The translations under genes and the position numbers were made by a program. Shown piece after piece: positions 40,906 through 50,619 of a DNA stretch of 64,000 nucleotides; the first letter of the stretch is position 1, and every line of letters starts with the position of its first letter. Under the pieces are notes generated by a model. The model did no database searches, had not been told where the DNA came from, and saw only the letters and a list, made by a program, of their open reading frames with translations. Source of the DNA: Turicibacter faecis (GTDB lineage: Bacteria; Bacillota_I; Bacilli_A; MOL361; Turicibacteraceae); NCBI RefSeq assembly GCF_037076425.1, contig NZ_AP028127.1, positions 2,250,001 through 2,314,000 on the forward strand, in the 5' to 3' direction.

Positions 40906-43131
40906 TTACATTTTTTCGTGCATTGTACGATTAATAACATCTAATTGTTGAGCACGTGTTAACTTAATAAAGTTTACAGCGTATCCTGATACACGAATTG
41001 TTAATTGTGGATATTTTTCAGGATGTTCCATCGCGTCTAATAAAGTATCACGGTTAAATACGTTGATATTTAAGTGATGACCTTTTTTAGCCACGTACGC
41101 ATCCATAATCGCTACTAAGTTTTTATTACGTTCTGCATCTGTACGTCCTAAAGATTTAGGCACTAATGAGAATGTATTAGAAATTCCATCTTGTGCTGAT
41201 TCAAATGGTAATTTAGCTACTGATGACATTGAAGCAATTGCTCCGTGAGAATCACGTCCGTGCATAGGATTCGCACCTGGTGCAAATGGTTCTCCCTCTT
41301 TACGACCACATGGAGTTGTTCCTGTTTTCTTACCGTAAACAACGTTCGATGTAATCGTTAAAATTGATTGAGTTTGTAATTTAGCACGGTATGGTTTATG
41401 TTTGCGAATTTTTGTCATAAAGGCTGACATAACATCTACAGCAATTTGGTCTACACGATCATCGTTATTTCCGTATTTAGGGAAGTCTCCTTCTACTTCG
41501 AAGTCTACTGCAATCCCAAATTCATCACGGATTGGTTTAACTTTAGCGTATTTAATCGCTGATAATGAATCTGCTACTACTGATAATCCGGCGATACCAG
41601 TTGCCGAAACACGTTCTGCATCTGTATCATGTAACGCCATTTCGATACGTTCATAACTATATTTATCATGCATATAGTGGATGATATTTAATGTATTTAC
41701 GTATAAATCAGCTAACCATTCCATCACTTCATCGTAACGTTCCATTACTTTATTATAATCTAAAACTTCATCAGTGATTGGAGCCCAATGTGGACCAACT
41801 TGCACTTTTGATTTTTCGTCTTTTCCACCGTTGATCGCATATAATAATGCTTTAGCTAAGTTTGCACGTGCACCGAAGAATTGTAATTGTTTACCTACTT
41901 TCATTGGTGATACACAGCAAGCGATCGCATAGTCATCACCATAGATTGGACGCATAATATCATCATTTTCATACTGAATTGCTGATGTTTTAATTGACAT
42001 TTTTGCACAGTATTCTTTGAATCCTTGAGGTAATTGAGTTGACCATAATACCGTTAAGTTTGGTTCTGGTGCTGGCCCTAAATTATCTAATGTATGTAAC
42101 ACACGGAATGAGTTTTTCGTTACTAATGGGAATCCATTCGTTGACATACCTGCGATTGACTCAGTTACCCATGTTGGATCTCCTGAGAATAATTCATTAT
42201 AATCAGGTGTACGAGAGAATTTTACAAGACGTAATTTCATAACGAAATGGTCCATCATTTCTTGTGCTTCCTCTTCTGTAATCACACCATTTTGTAAATC
42301 ACGCTCAATATAGATATCTAAGAATGTAGACGTACGCCCTAAAGACATCGCTGCACCGTTTTGTTCTTTAATCGCTGCTAAGTATCCAAAGTATAACCAT
42401 TGGATTGCTTCTTTAGCTGTTGTCGCAGGTTTTGAAATATCAAATCCGTGTTTAGCAGCCATTTGTTTTAATTCATTTAAAGCACGGTATTGTTCTGAAA
42501 TTTCCTCACGTAAACGGATATTTTCTTCGTCCATAATACGTGACGTATTATTATGATCTTTTAATTTTTCTGCCATTAAACGGTCAATTCCGTATAAAGC
42601 TACACGACGATAATCCCCGATGATACGTCCACGTCCATAAGCATCAGGTAATCCTGTAATAACCCCTGATTTACGTGCTGCACGCATTTCTGGCGTATAA
42701 GCATCAAAAACACCTTGATTGTGAGTTTTTCTATACTCTGTAAAGATATGAGAAACTTCCTCATCTACATGATATCCGTAAGACTGTGCTGCTTTTTCTG
42801 CCATACGAATTCCACCAAATGGTTGTAATGAACGTTTAAATGGTTTATCTGTTTGGAATCCAACAATTTTTTCTAAATCTTTGTTTAAATATCCTGGTTC
42901 ATGAGAAGTAATGGTAGAAACGATTTTTGTATCTAAGTCTAAAACTCCCCCAGCTTCACGTTCAGCCTTAGTTAATTCCATTACTTGTTCCCATAATTTT
43001 GTTGTTGCCTCAGTTGGTCCTGCTAAGAAAGAGTCGTCCCCCTCATAAACAGTGATGTTTTGATTAATGAAATCACGCACATCAATTTTTTCTTGCCAGT
43101 CAGTACCTTTAAAGCCTTGCCAAGCTTCCAT
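40906..43131 (-). CDS. pflB: Pyruvate formate-lyase (formate C-acetyltransferase)
   Basis: PflB cleaves pyruvate with CoA to acetyl-CoA and formate under anaerobic conditions. The frame is open to 43194, but AAGGAGG lies eight bases before ATG 43131 ([12 protein letters not shown]), giving 741 residues, the normal length. The active cysteine pair is in [12 protein letters not shown], and the glycyl radical Gly in [11 protein letters not shown] near the C-terminus. Formate could feed Fhs, acetyl-CoA could feed Pta. Confidence 0.97.
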   Translation of the reverse strand: MEAWQGFKGTDWQEKIDVRDFINQNITVYEGDDSFLAGPTEATTKLWEQVMELTKAEREAGGVLDLDTKIVSTITSHEPGYLNKDLEKIVGFQTDKPFKRSLQPFGGIRMAEKAAQSYGYHVDEEVSHIFTEYRKTHNQGVFDAYTPEMRAARKSGVITGLPDAYGRGRIIGDYRRVALYGIDRLMAEKLKDHNNTSRIMDEENIRLREEISEQYRALNELKQMAAKHGFDISKPATTAKEAIQWLYFGYLAAIKEQNGAAMSLGRTSTFLDIYIERDLQNGVITEEEAQEMMDHFVMKLRLVKFSRTPDYNELFSGDPTWVTESIAGMSTNGFPLVTKNSFRVLHTLDNLGPAPEPNLTVLWSTQLPQGFKEYCAKMSIKTSAIQYENDDIMRPIYGDDYAIACCVSPMKVGKQLQFFGARANLAKALLYAINGGKDEKSKVQVGPHWAPITDEVLDYNKVMERYDEVMEWLADLYVNTLNIIHYMHDKYSYERIEMALHDTDAERVSATGIAGLSVVADSLSAIKYAKVKPIRDEFGIAVDFEVEGDFPKYGNNDDRVDQIAVDVMSAFMTKIRKHKPYRAKLQTQSILTITSNVVYGKKTGTTPCGRKEGEPFAPGANPMHGRDSHGAIASMSSVAKLPFESAQDGISNTFSLVPKSLGRTDAERNKNLVAIMDAYVAKKGHHLNINVFNRDTLLDAMEHPEKYPQLTIRVSGYAVNFIKLTRAQQLDVINRTMHEKM

Positions 43132-43469
43132 AGATAATTCCTCCTTATAGTTCGCACTAGAACCGCTCTCTGAAATTTCAAATCTCATTAACACACACTC
43201 ATTTTACAACGAGACTTGACCTTTTGTAAAGGGTTTTCATTATACGGATATAACATTTGTTAACATCTATCAAACGTTATAACGTATATATCTTTTTTAC
43301 ACTCTTATTATATTGCCCTAATTGGAAAAAATCAACTTAAACGCACGATTTTTTTTATTTTTTTCTTCTTACACTTAGGAATCCTTTTTTCAACAGGACT
43401 CTACTTAGTTATCCATAGAAATCCAATTAATCCTGCTCATAATTCACGCTATATATAATAAGGATATAC
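43132..43469. other. Gap between pflB and mntP
   Basis: About 340 AT-rich bases. It contains the pflB leader and promoter, a perfect 12-base palindrome ACGTTATAACGT at 43274-43285, and a TAACA-TT-TGTTA inverted pair near 43252. These could be operator sites. No gene was seen. Confidence 0.5.
43201..43230 (-). promoter_or_regulatory. Likely pflB promoter
   Basis: TTTACA and TAAAAT separated by 18 bases on the minus strand, about 70 bases before the pflB start. Confidence 0.45.
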
Positions 43470-44054
43470 TTAATTAAAAAAGATGGCGTGCATCCCCAAT
43501 AAAATAACCATTAATCCCCCTAAGATATTAGCCTTATTTCCAATGAGAGATCCTAGTTTTTTTCCGAATGTCAATCCAATATACGAAAGAAATAAAGCAA
43601 CAAAGGAAACACATAAAACGGCTACTATAAAGAAATCATAAATCAATCCGTATGTAATTCCAGCGGCTAAGGCATCAATACTCGTTACAATACCAAAAGC
43701 TGCTATAACTTTAAATGATAACTGTTTCCCTTGACTCAACTTTTTCTCACTTACCTCAATATACCCTTCGCCCGATTTATCTAGTGCCTCCTTTATCATT
43801 CGAACACCGAGCACAATTAAAAATGCACCTGCAATTAGGTGATTATAAACCGTCACCTCACCACTGACAAATCGTAACGAAAGTAGACCTAGTATGAATA
43901 ACAGGCCCTGAAAAAAGCCAAATGTTCCTGCTATTTTCAAGCGATTTCCCCATCGATGGGCCATGCCATCCATTCCAAGTGTCACTGATACCGCAAAAGC
44001 ATCCATGGCAAGGGCAATAGACATAAGCATAACGATTACTAAATAGTTGTTCAA
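43470..44054 (-). CDS. mntP: Manganese efflux pump MntP
   Basis: MntP exports Mn2+. The 194-residue protein has six hydrophobic helices. The conserved aspartate motifs are ALAMDAFAVSV near residue 15 and IVTSIDALAAGI near 125. The start is a TTG at 44054 with GGGGTGA six bases upstream. No yybP-ykoY manganese riboswitch core was found upstream. Confidence 0.93.
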   Translation of the reverse strand: MNNYLVIVMLMSIALAMDAFAVSVTLGMDGMAHRWGNRLKIAGTFGFFQGLLFILGLLSLRFVSGEVTVYNHLIAGAFLIVLGVRMIKEALDKSGEGYIEVSEKKLSQGKQLSFKVIAAFGIVTSIDALAAGITYGLIYDFFIVAVLCVSFVALFLSYIGLTFGKKLGSLIGNKANILGGLMVILLGMHAIFFN

Positions 44055-44171
44055 CGACTTTCACCCCAATTTTAGTTTAAATTTATCTTTATATCATATC
44101 GAAGCTCTAGCCAATATATGCTTAAAACTTTCTTCGTTTAACGGTTTCATCAATTTTTACTAAATGGTGCC

Positions 44172-44199
44172 TTGACTTTCCATTATTTACATCTAAAAT
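44172..44199 (+). promoter_or_regulatory. Likely metNIQ promoter
   Basis: TTGACT (44172-44177) and TAAAAT (44194-44199) with a 16-base spacer. The leader to the TTG start would be nearly 200 bases. Confidence 0.5.
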
Positions 44200-44228
44200 A
44201 AGTACTACATGCAATTTGAAAAAGGATT

Positions 44229-44307
44229 AATCGTTGAAAAATCAGATTTATTTAACTGATCCGTCTCACAAAAAGACTAACGATTGTGGTGAATCTACTG
44301 TCACCAC
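44229..44307 (+). promoter_or_regulatory. Structured leader of metNIQ (three-way junction plus hairpin)
   Basis: AATCGTT (44229) pairs with AACGATT (44279). Inside are two hairpins, ATCAG/CTGAT (44241/44256) and GTCT/AGAC (44263/44274). Next comes GTGGTGA/TCACCAC (44286/44301). This forms a possible three-way junction followed by a firm hairpin. The S-box core and the T-box sequence, both common before met genes, are not present. A regulatory role is an inference. Confidence 0.4.
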
Positions 44308-44403
44308 TGAGATAAATTTCTTTTTCTCGGGAAGTCATTTCCTAAAACAAAGAACCGTATCCTAGTATTCATCACACACAACTCAAAAAAAGGGGGGAAA
44401 CTT

Positions 44404-45417
44404 TTGATTACTTTAACGAATGTTCAAAAAACTTTTACTGTGAACGACACGACTATTAAAGCTGTCAACAACGTTAATTTATCCATAAGAAAGGGAGAAA
44501 TTTTTGGAATTATCGGATATAGCGGAGCGGGAAAAAGCACATTAATCCGAATGCTCAATCTACTTGAGCGTCCAACAGGCGGGACAATCCTTATCGACGG
44601 GCAAGACTTAACTCAAATCTCTGCAAAGGAGCTACGACTCGCTCGCCAAGAAATTGGGATGGTTTTTCAACATTTCAACCTCCTATGGTCTCGGACCGTG
44701 TTTGAAAATATTGCTTTTTCATTAGAAATTGCAGGCGTTAAAAAGGCAAAAATCAAAGAACGTGTCACCGAATTGATCGAATTAGTCGGATTAAGCGGGA
44801 AAGAACATAACTATCCTAACCAGTTGAGTGGTGGTCAAAAGCAACGCGTTGGAATCGCGCGAGCTTTAGCCAACAATCCACATGTTTTACTTTGTGACGA
44901 GGCCACATCGGCACTCGATCCACAAACAACAGATGAAATTTTAGATCTTCTCGTTCAAATTAATAAAAGATATCAACTAACTATTGTGCTTATTACACAT
45001 GAGATGCACGTGATTCATAAGATTTGTCATCGTGTTGCTATCATGGAAAATGGAAATATTGTTGAACAGGGTGACGTCCTAGATATTTTCTCTTCTCCGA
45101 AACATTCCGTAACCCAGCGATTTGTAAAGCAAATTTCCCATGAAGATAACTCCCTCAAAACGGCTCGTCATCTCGCACATGAGTTTCCAAATGGAAAAGT
45201 GGTCCTACTCAAATTTTTAAAGGAGAAAGCGGAACAGCCCTTTATCACGAATATCATTCGTAACTTCAAAGTTGATATTAACATTATTCAAGGTAAAATT
45301 TTGCATACCCAAGAGGGAGGCTATGGATCTTTATACATTCATTTAACGGGAAGCGAAATTAATCCTGCCCTAGACTATTTAACACGGGAAGGTGTAGAAA
45401 TCGAGGTGATGACTTAA
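44404..45417 (+). CDS. metN: Methionine ABC importer ATPase
   Basis: MetN powers uptake of methionine. The 337-residue protein has Walker A GYSGAGKSTLIR, signature LSGGQKQRVGIARAL, Walker B LLCDEATSALDP and a C-terminal NIL regulatory domain (about 260-337), which in E. coli senses internal methionine. The start is TTG, six bases after GGGGGG. Its stop overlaps metI by one base (TAATG). Confidence 0.96.
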   Translation: MITLTNVQKTFTVNDTTIKAVNNVNLSIRKGEIFGIIGYSGAGKSTLIRMLNLLERPTGGTILIDGQDLTQISAKELRLARQEIGMVFQHFNLLWSRTVFENIAFSLEIAGVKKAKIKERVTELIELVGLSGKEHNYPNQLSGGQKQRVGIARALANNPHVLLCDEATSALDPQTTDEILDLLVQINKRYQLTIVLITHEMHVIHKICHRVAIMENGNIVEQGDVLDIFSSPKHSVTQRFVKQISHEDNSLKTARHLAHEFPNGKVVLLKFLKEKAEQPFITNIIRNFKVDINIIQGKILHTQEGGYGSLYIHLTGSEINPALDYLTREGVEIEVMT

Positions 45418-46085
45418 TGATTTTATCAGTATTACCCCATGTTAATTGGGACAAGATGCTATCGGCGACTATTGAAACATTATATATGACACTCGTTGCC
45501 TCAGTATTTAGTTTCTTATTAGGAATCGGTCTTGGACTTATCCTATTTCTAACGGGGCCTGGGCAACTGTTAGAAAACAAATGGATTCATCGATTTTTTT
45601 CGGCATTCGTTAATATCTTTCGATCAATTCCGTTTGTCATTTTAATTATCCTTTTATTAGATTTCACTAAATTACTAGTTGGAACGATGCTTGGGCCAAA
45701 TGCCGCTTTGCCCGCCCTTATTATCGGAAGCGCCCCGTTTTATGGACGTCTCGTTGAAATAGCGTTCAGAGAAATCGATAAAGGCGTGATTGAGGCATCA
45801 CTTTCTATGGGAGCCTCGATAGGCACAATAATCAAAAAGGTTCTGATCCCTGAAAGCTTACCGGCTCTAATTTCTGGGATTACAGTCACAACCATTTCAC
45901 TCGTCGGTTACACGGCAATGGCGGGTGTTATCGGAGCCGGTGGGCTTGGAAATCTTGCCTATTTAGAGGGATTTCAACGTCACCGATTTGATGTCGTTAT
46001 TGTCGCAACCATCATTATCTTGCTTATTGTTTTTGTGATTCAATGGATTGGGGACACTTGTTCTCATTACCTCGATAAACGTTAA
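45417..46085 (+). CDS. metI: Methionine ABC importer permease
   Basis: The 222-residue membrane protein has five hydrophobic helices and the permease coupling loop EASLSMGASIGTIIKKVLIPESLPAL, typical of MetI. Start overlaps the metN stop, indicating coupling. Confidence 0.96.
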   Translation: MILSVLPHVNWDKMLSATIETLYMTLVASVFSFLLGIGLGLILFLTGPGQLLENKWIHRFFSAFVNIFRSIPFVILIILLLDFTKLLVGTMLGPNAALPALIIGSAPFYGRLVEIAFREIDKGVIEASLSMGASIGTIIKKVLIPESLPALISGITVTTISLVGYTAMAGVIGAGGLGNLAYLEGFQRHRFDVVIVATIIILLIVFVIQWIGDTCSHYLDKR

Positions 46086-46160
46086 AAAATTAATTCTTTT
46101 GTTAAATCCTTAATCAACGATTAAGATTTAAATATATGATTTTACAGGGGGAGATTTAAG

Positions 46161-46973
46161 ATGAAAAAACTAGCCTTAGGTTTATGTAGTTTTGCAGCAG
46201 CGATTTCACTCGTCGGTTGTGGGCAAAAAACCGATGAAGCAACAAAATTATCAGTGGGTGCCTCTGCGGTACCTCACGCAGAAATTTTAGAACAAGTTCA
46301 ACCTATTCTTAAAGAAAAGGGAATCGATTTAGACATCACTGTCTTCCAAGACTATGTCTTACCTAATACAAGTGTAGAAGAGGGAGAACTTGATGCAAAC
46401 TATTTTCAACACATTCCATACTTAGACACCTTCAACAAGGAGCACGGAACTCACCTCGTGAATGTGGGTGGAATTCATATCGAGCCCATCGGGATTTACT
46501 CAAAAAATTACACTTCATTAGATCAACTACCAGATGGAGCGACCATCATCATGAGTAACTCTGTTGCCGACCACGGCCGCATGTTAACCCTATTACAGCA
46601 AAACGGTCTTATTAAATTAAATCCAGATATCGATTCAACCACAGCAACAGTTGAAGACATTACTGAAAATCCTAAAAATTTAACTTTTAAAACAGATATC
46701 GATCCTGGTCTTTTAGTCACTGTTTATGAACAAAATGAAGGTGATGCCGTTTTAATCAATACGAATTACGCCCTAGACGGAGGGTTAAATCCAATGAAAG
46801 ATGCCATTGTTCTAGAGGATAGCCAATCACCTTATGTTAACATCATCGCGGTCAAAGAAGGAAACGAAGACAATGAAGCCGTTCAAGAGCTCATTGATGC
46901 TTTACACTCAGAAGAAATTCAAGATTTTATTAAAAAAACTTATAAAGGTGCCGTTGTTCCTGTTTCAGAATAA
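46161..46973 (+). CDS. metQ: Methionine-binding lipoprotein
   Basis: MetQ is the membrane-anchored substrate-binding protein. The N-terminus MKKLALGLCSFAAAISLVGCGQ is a lipoprotein signal with lipobox LVGC and Cys20. The NlpA-family core includes GASAVPHAEIL and EGELDANYFQHIPYLD. It lies 75 bases after metI with a GGGGGAG site, and ends the operon. Confidence 0.96.
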   Translation: MKKLALGLCSFAAAISLVGCGQKTDEATKLSVGASAVPHAEILEQVQPILKEKGIDLDITVFQDYVLPNTSVEEGELDANYFQHIPYLDTFNKEHGTHLVNVGGIHIEPIGIYSKNYTSLDQLPDGATIIMSNSVADHGRMLTLLQQNGLIKLNPDIDSTTATVEDITENPKNLTFKTDIDPGLLVTVYEQNEGDAVLINTNYALDGGLNPMKDAIVLEDSQSPYVNIIAVKEGNEDNEAVQELIDALHSEEIQDFIKKTYKGAVVPVSE

Positions 46974-46980
46974 TCCCAAC

Positions 46981-47016
46981 AAAAGAGAGAGATTTTTAAT
47001 CTCTCTCTTTTTATTT
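46981..47016 (+). terminator. metQ terminator
   Basis: AAAAGAGAGAGATT pairs with AATCTCTCTCTTTT around a 3-base loop, followed by Ts. Confidence 0.9.
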
Positions 47017-47115
47017 TTAAATCATATTTCTCATAAAAATGGAAAAAATAATAGTAAATTACTGTCGAAATTTGAAATATAGTATATAATATTGAAAAAG
47101 GAAAGGGTGAGATTT

Positions 47116-48576
47116 ATGATTCAATTTAAATCAGATTTAAATCTAGAAACCGAGGAACGTCCTCTTATTATTGGGGTTTTCTCTGATTTCTCACATCAAG
47201 ATATTTTTCAATTAGACCATTTATTAAACAACCAATTAACAACAGCTATAAAAGAAGGCGTTATTCCAACAAAATTTAAAGCAGTCACTCCAATTTATCC
47301 TCTTGGAAAAATTAACAGTAAAAAATTATATTTTATCGGATTAGGAAAATCAACAGAATTTACATTTGAGAAGGCTAAAGAAGCAATTGGAAAAATCACT
47401 AAACTAATTAAAAATGAGGCTATATTATTATTAGAAACTTTTCAATCACCAACTACCTCTATCAACGAGTTGGCTACCTTATGTGCCGAATCCATTACAT
47501 TAGCGACCTACAAATTTGATTGTTATAAAACGGAGCATCCACATACTGAGCCTGTCACCTTATCTATTTATGCACAAGAAGATGTAACTTCTGATTTAAC
47601 TCGTGGTGTCATTTACGGAGAAGCAACCAATGATGCCCGACAATTATTCAATCAACCTAGCAACCATCTGACAGCCACTCATTTAACCGATCATATCAAA
47701 AAATTTGCTAATCATCATCACTTAGACATTCATATTGTCGAAAAAGACGAAATGAAAAAACTAGGGATGGGTGGAATTCTCGGAGTAAACCAAGGATCAA
47801 CTGAACCACCAAAACTTATCGTTGTAAAATACCAAGGAAATGCAACAAGCAATGAGGTTACTGCCTTAGTCGGTAAGGGAATCACCTTCGACACTGGAGG
47901 CTATTGTTTAAAACCCCGTTCAAGTATGGAAGGAATGAAAGGAGATATGGGCGGAGCTGCTTCTGCTTTCGGTGCTTTTCAGGTTGCCGTGCGTCTTCAA
48001 TTACCTGTTAATTTATTACTTGTTATTCCGGCTACAGATAATGTGATTAGTTCTCACGCGATTAAACCCGGTGATGTTCTTAAAACCATGGACGGAAAAA
48101 CAGTTGAAGTGACAAACACCGATGCTGAGGGACGTCTCATTTTAGCCGACGCTCTAACATTTGCTAAGCAGTTAGGAGCCACTAAAATTATTGATTTGGC
48201 AACATTAACTGGGGCCATCATCGTTGCACTCGGGTCAGATATTACGGGTGCATTTACAAACAATCAAGCTTTCTTAAACGACTTCCAACAGGCGGCTGAT
48301 CAAGCCATTGAATATATTTGGCCAATGCCTCTCCATCCTCGTGATCAAAAATCAATTCGTAATAGCGAAGTCGCTGATTTAAATAATGCTCCTCTTGGAA
48401 AACCAGGAGCGATTATGGCAGCTGCATTCCTTAAAGAATTTGTAGGTGATACCCCTTGGATTCACCTTGACATCGCAGGAACTGCCGAAGCAAAATCTGC
48501 TTACGATTTAGGTCCAAAAGGTGGAACAGGGGTCATGGTTCGTACGATTGCAAAATATTTAGAATTACATCGTTAA
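47116..48576 (+). CDS. pepA: Leucyl aminopeptidase (M17)
   Basis: A cytosolic two-metal aminopeptidase releasing N-terminal residues. ATG 47116 has AAGGGTGAG five bases upstream and gives 486 residues; a TTG at 47092 lacks a site. Metal and catalytic motifs are VGKGITFDTGGYCLKP (Lys and Asp) near residue 255 and the hallmark NTDAEGRLILADAL near 335. Length fits the family. It has its own terminator. Confidence 0.94.
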   Translation: MIQFKSDLNLETEERPLIIGVFSDFSHQDIFQLDHLLNNQLTTAIKEGVIPTKFKAVTPIYPLGKINSKKLYFIGLGKSTEFTFEKAKEAIGKITKLIKNEAILLLETFQSPTTSINELATLCAESITLATYKFDCYKTEHPHTEPVTLSIYAQEDVTSDLTRGVIYGEATNDARQLFNQPSNHLTATHLTDHIKKFANHHHLDIHIVEKDEMKKLGMGGILGVNQGSTEPPKLIVVKYQGNATSNEVTALVGKGITFDTGGYCLKPRSSMEGMKGDMGGAASAFGAFQVAVRLQLPVNLLLVIPATDNVISSHAIKPGDVLKTMDGKTVEVTNTDAEGRLILADALTFAKQLGATKIIDLATLTGAIIVALGSDITGAFTNNQAFLNDFQQAADQAIEYIWPMPLHPRDQKSIRNSEVADLNNAPLGKPGAIMAAAFLKEFVGDTPWIHLDIAGTAEAKSAYDLGPKGGTGVMVRTIAKYLELHR

Positions 48577-48580
48577 AATA

Positions 48581-48613
48581 AAAAAGGGATATCGTCTAAA
48601 GATATCCCTTTTT
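48581..48613 (+). terminator. pepA terminator
   Basis: AAAAAGGGATATC pairs with GATATCCCTTTTT around a 7-base loop right after the gene. Confidence 0.9.
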
Positions 48614-48687
48614 CATGTTTTTATCATATTCCTCATGTACTATCATAAGCTAGATACTAACTATGAAACAATGATGGGGGATTTAAT

Positions 48688-49989
48688 ATGACAGAAATCG
48701 TCAAAAACTTTGAACACATCCTTTGGTCCTACTTTGCTATTCCAACCTTAATGTTAATTAGCCTAATCTTCACCTTCTATTTTAAAGGAGCGCAATTTAA
48801 ATTTAAAAAAATGATTCAATGCTTAACAAAAAAAAATCCTCATAGCAACGTGTCGTCTTTCCAATCCTTTACGATGGCCCTCGCCGCACGTGTCGGTGTC
48901 GGTTCTTTAGCAGGAGTTGCTCTAGGAATTTACATTGGCGGCCCGGGAAGTGTCTTTTGGATGTGGGTCAGCGCCTTAATTACCGCCGCTTCTTCTTTCG
49001 TCGAGAGCACACTTGCCCAACTCTACAAAAAAAAGGATGGTGATCTTTACGTTGGGGGACCTGCCTATTATATTAAATACGGAATGAACCAAAAAGGATT
49101 TGCAATCATCTATGCCTTTATTATCGTTTTAACCTATACCTTTGGTTTTAGCGCCATTCAGGCAAATACGATTGCGACCTCTTTTCGAGACGTTTTATCG
49201 ATCCCACCTTTATTAACTGGGGTTGGTTTAAGCCTCATTACTTCAATGATTATCTTCGGTGGTGCTTCAACGATTGCTAACATGACCTCAAAAATCGTTC
49301 CAATTATGGCACTATTTTATATCGGGATGGGACTTTTCGTGATGATGACCCACCTCGACTATGTCCCAACCTTTTTTATCACCATTTTTGAGGATGCTTT
49401 TCGACCTTCGCCTTTAATTGGAGGAACCGTGATGTATACCGTCATCACAGGTGTTAAACGAGGCGTTTTCTCAAATGAGGCAGGGATGGGATCTGGGGCA
49501 CATGCCGCTGCAATGACCAATAGTGACTCTCCAACCGATCAAGGATATATTCAATCTTTTGGAGTCTATGTCACAACTTTATTTATTTGTACCATTACTG
49601 CCTTCTTGATTATGGTCACTCATGCGACAGAGGTTGGAAGTTTATCAAGTAACGGAATTGAACTCACACAATACGCCCTCACTCAGCTATTTGGTCCCAT
49701 CGGCGGAATCATTCTCTCTATCTCCATCTTTTTCTTTGCCTTTAGTACGATTCTCACTGGATACTACTACGGGGAATGTAACGTCAAGTTTTTATGGAAA
49801 AATGAAAAGATTTTGACAGTTGTTCGAATCATTGTCTTACTCGTTATTTTAGTGTCATCTATCGGATCGGCCTCGCTCATTTGGTCACTCGTAGACGTTG
49901 GGGTCGCCCTTACTGCAACGATTAATGTGATGGCTCTGTGCTATCTTGCTAAAGAAGTTAAAAAAATCATGAATAAGAAAAAGTCGTAA
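48688..49989 (+). CDS. Sodium:alanine symporter (AGCS family)
   Basis: The 433-residue membrane protein has about ten to eleven helices and AGCS family stretches ALAARVGVGSLAGVALGIYIGGPGSVFWMW near residue 65 and GVKRGVFSNEAGMGSGAHAAAMT near 255. It would import alanine or glycine with sodium. The ATG follows GATGGGGGA. Monocistronic, with a two-way terminator. Confidence 0.93.
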   Translation: MTEIVKNFEHILWSYFAIPTLMLISLIFTFYFKGAQFKFKKMIQCLTKKNPHSNVSSFQSFTMALAARVGVGSLAGVALGIYIGGPGSVFWMWVSALITAASSFVESTLAQLYKKKDGDLYVGGPAYYIKYGMNQKGFAIIYAFIIVLTYTFGFSAIQANTIATSFRDVLSIPPLLTGVGLSLITSMIIFGGASTIANMTSKIVPIMALFYIGMGLFVMMTHLDYVPTFFITIFEDAFRPSPLIGGTVMYTVITGVKRGVFSNEAGMGSGAHAAAMTNSDSPTDQGYIQSFGVYVTTLFICTITAFLIMVTHATEVGSLSSNGIELTQYALTQLFGPIGGIILSISIFFFAFSTILTGYYYGECNVKFLWKNEKILTVVRIIVLLVILVSSIGSASLIWSLVDVGVALTATINVMALCYLAKEVKKIMNKKKS

Positions 49990-50011
49990 AGCTTATGCTT
50001 TACGACTTTTT
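49978..50011. terminator. Bidirectional terminator
   Basis: AAAAAGTCGTAAAGC pairs with GCTTTACGACTTTTT around a 4-base loop. It lies between the convergent symporter and the gene at 50561. Confidence 0.92.
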
Positions 50012-50012
50012 T

Positions 50013-50561
50013 CTATTTCGATGAAGTTTCTAAGAATTGAACTAATGAACAAGGTTCCTCTTCTTCGTATAAACGAACTGAATCTTTCACCGTTTTATGA
50101 ATCTCTTCTTTAATTTCGTCTAATTTTTTTAAAATAGTATCCGTATGGAACGTTTCCACGTTGTAATATAAGAACAAATCTTCAAACGCGTTAGCTGTCT
50201 TGTTCAACTCCTGATTTACTTTAATAAAGGAGTGAATATTTTTACTTTTCGCTGCATTTTCAAAGTGCTCTAAATCACGACGGATCATTTCAACCACATC
50301 TTCTTCGTTTTCGTATTCTTTTAAAGGAAGAGGATACGGTTTAAGACGCTCTAGGAAATAATGATTGGAACGATTAATGTTATAAACGTACGACAGTCTA
50401 AAATCCCCCACCATAAATCTCACGTAACAACATCTTGAGTTTAATTGGAGAACTTCTCCTCCCATTTGACGTAACTTCATTTCGTGTTGTTCAGCTTCCA
50501 TGTTTAAAACATTTCCATTCGTAAAGCTAGAAGCATTCGAATAATAATTTCTATTTGCCAT
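50013..50561 (-). CDS. Uncharacterised 182-residue protein
   Basis: ATG 50561 has AAAGGAA eight bases upstream. The protein is soluble, without signal or membrane segment. The middle reads LNSRCCYVRFMVGDFRLSYVYNINRSN, and residues 95-165 are strongly helical and charged with possible coiled coil. I do not recognise the family. It is followed directly by a terminator and preceded by the permease gene with a 58-base gap. Confidence 0.75.
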   Translation of the reverse strand: MANRNYYSNASSFTNGNVLNMEAEQHEMKLRQMGGEVLQLNSRCCYVRFMVGDFRLSYVYNINRSNHYFLERLKPYPLPLKEYENEEDVVEMIRRDLEHFENAAKSKNIHSFIKVNQELNKTANAFEDLFLYYNVETFHTDTILKKLDEIKEEIHKTVKDSVRLYEEEEPCSLVQFLETSSK

Positions 50562-50619
50562 AATTTGATTTCCTTTCCGATTCAACATCCCTATTTCTAA
50601 TTTTAAAATTCCAATTTAA

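Larger units (their letters stand above)
44055..44403. other. Divergent gap between mntP and metN
   Basis: About 350 bases. It holds a likely metN promoter at 44172 and a structured leader from 44229, described separately. No gene was seen. Confidence 0.6.

Noticed and set aside
43250-43275. Rex binding site before pflB
   Set aside because: Only one half of the palindrome resembles the TTGTTAA half-site; the other half does not fit.
44055-44160. Manganese (yybP-ykoY) riboswitch before mntP
   Set aside because: Expected from other species, but none of the conserved core pieces is present on the minus strand.
44200-44403. S-box or T-box in the metN leader
   Set aside because: Neither the S-box core nor the T-box GGTGG-ACCGCG-type sequence is found.
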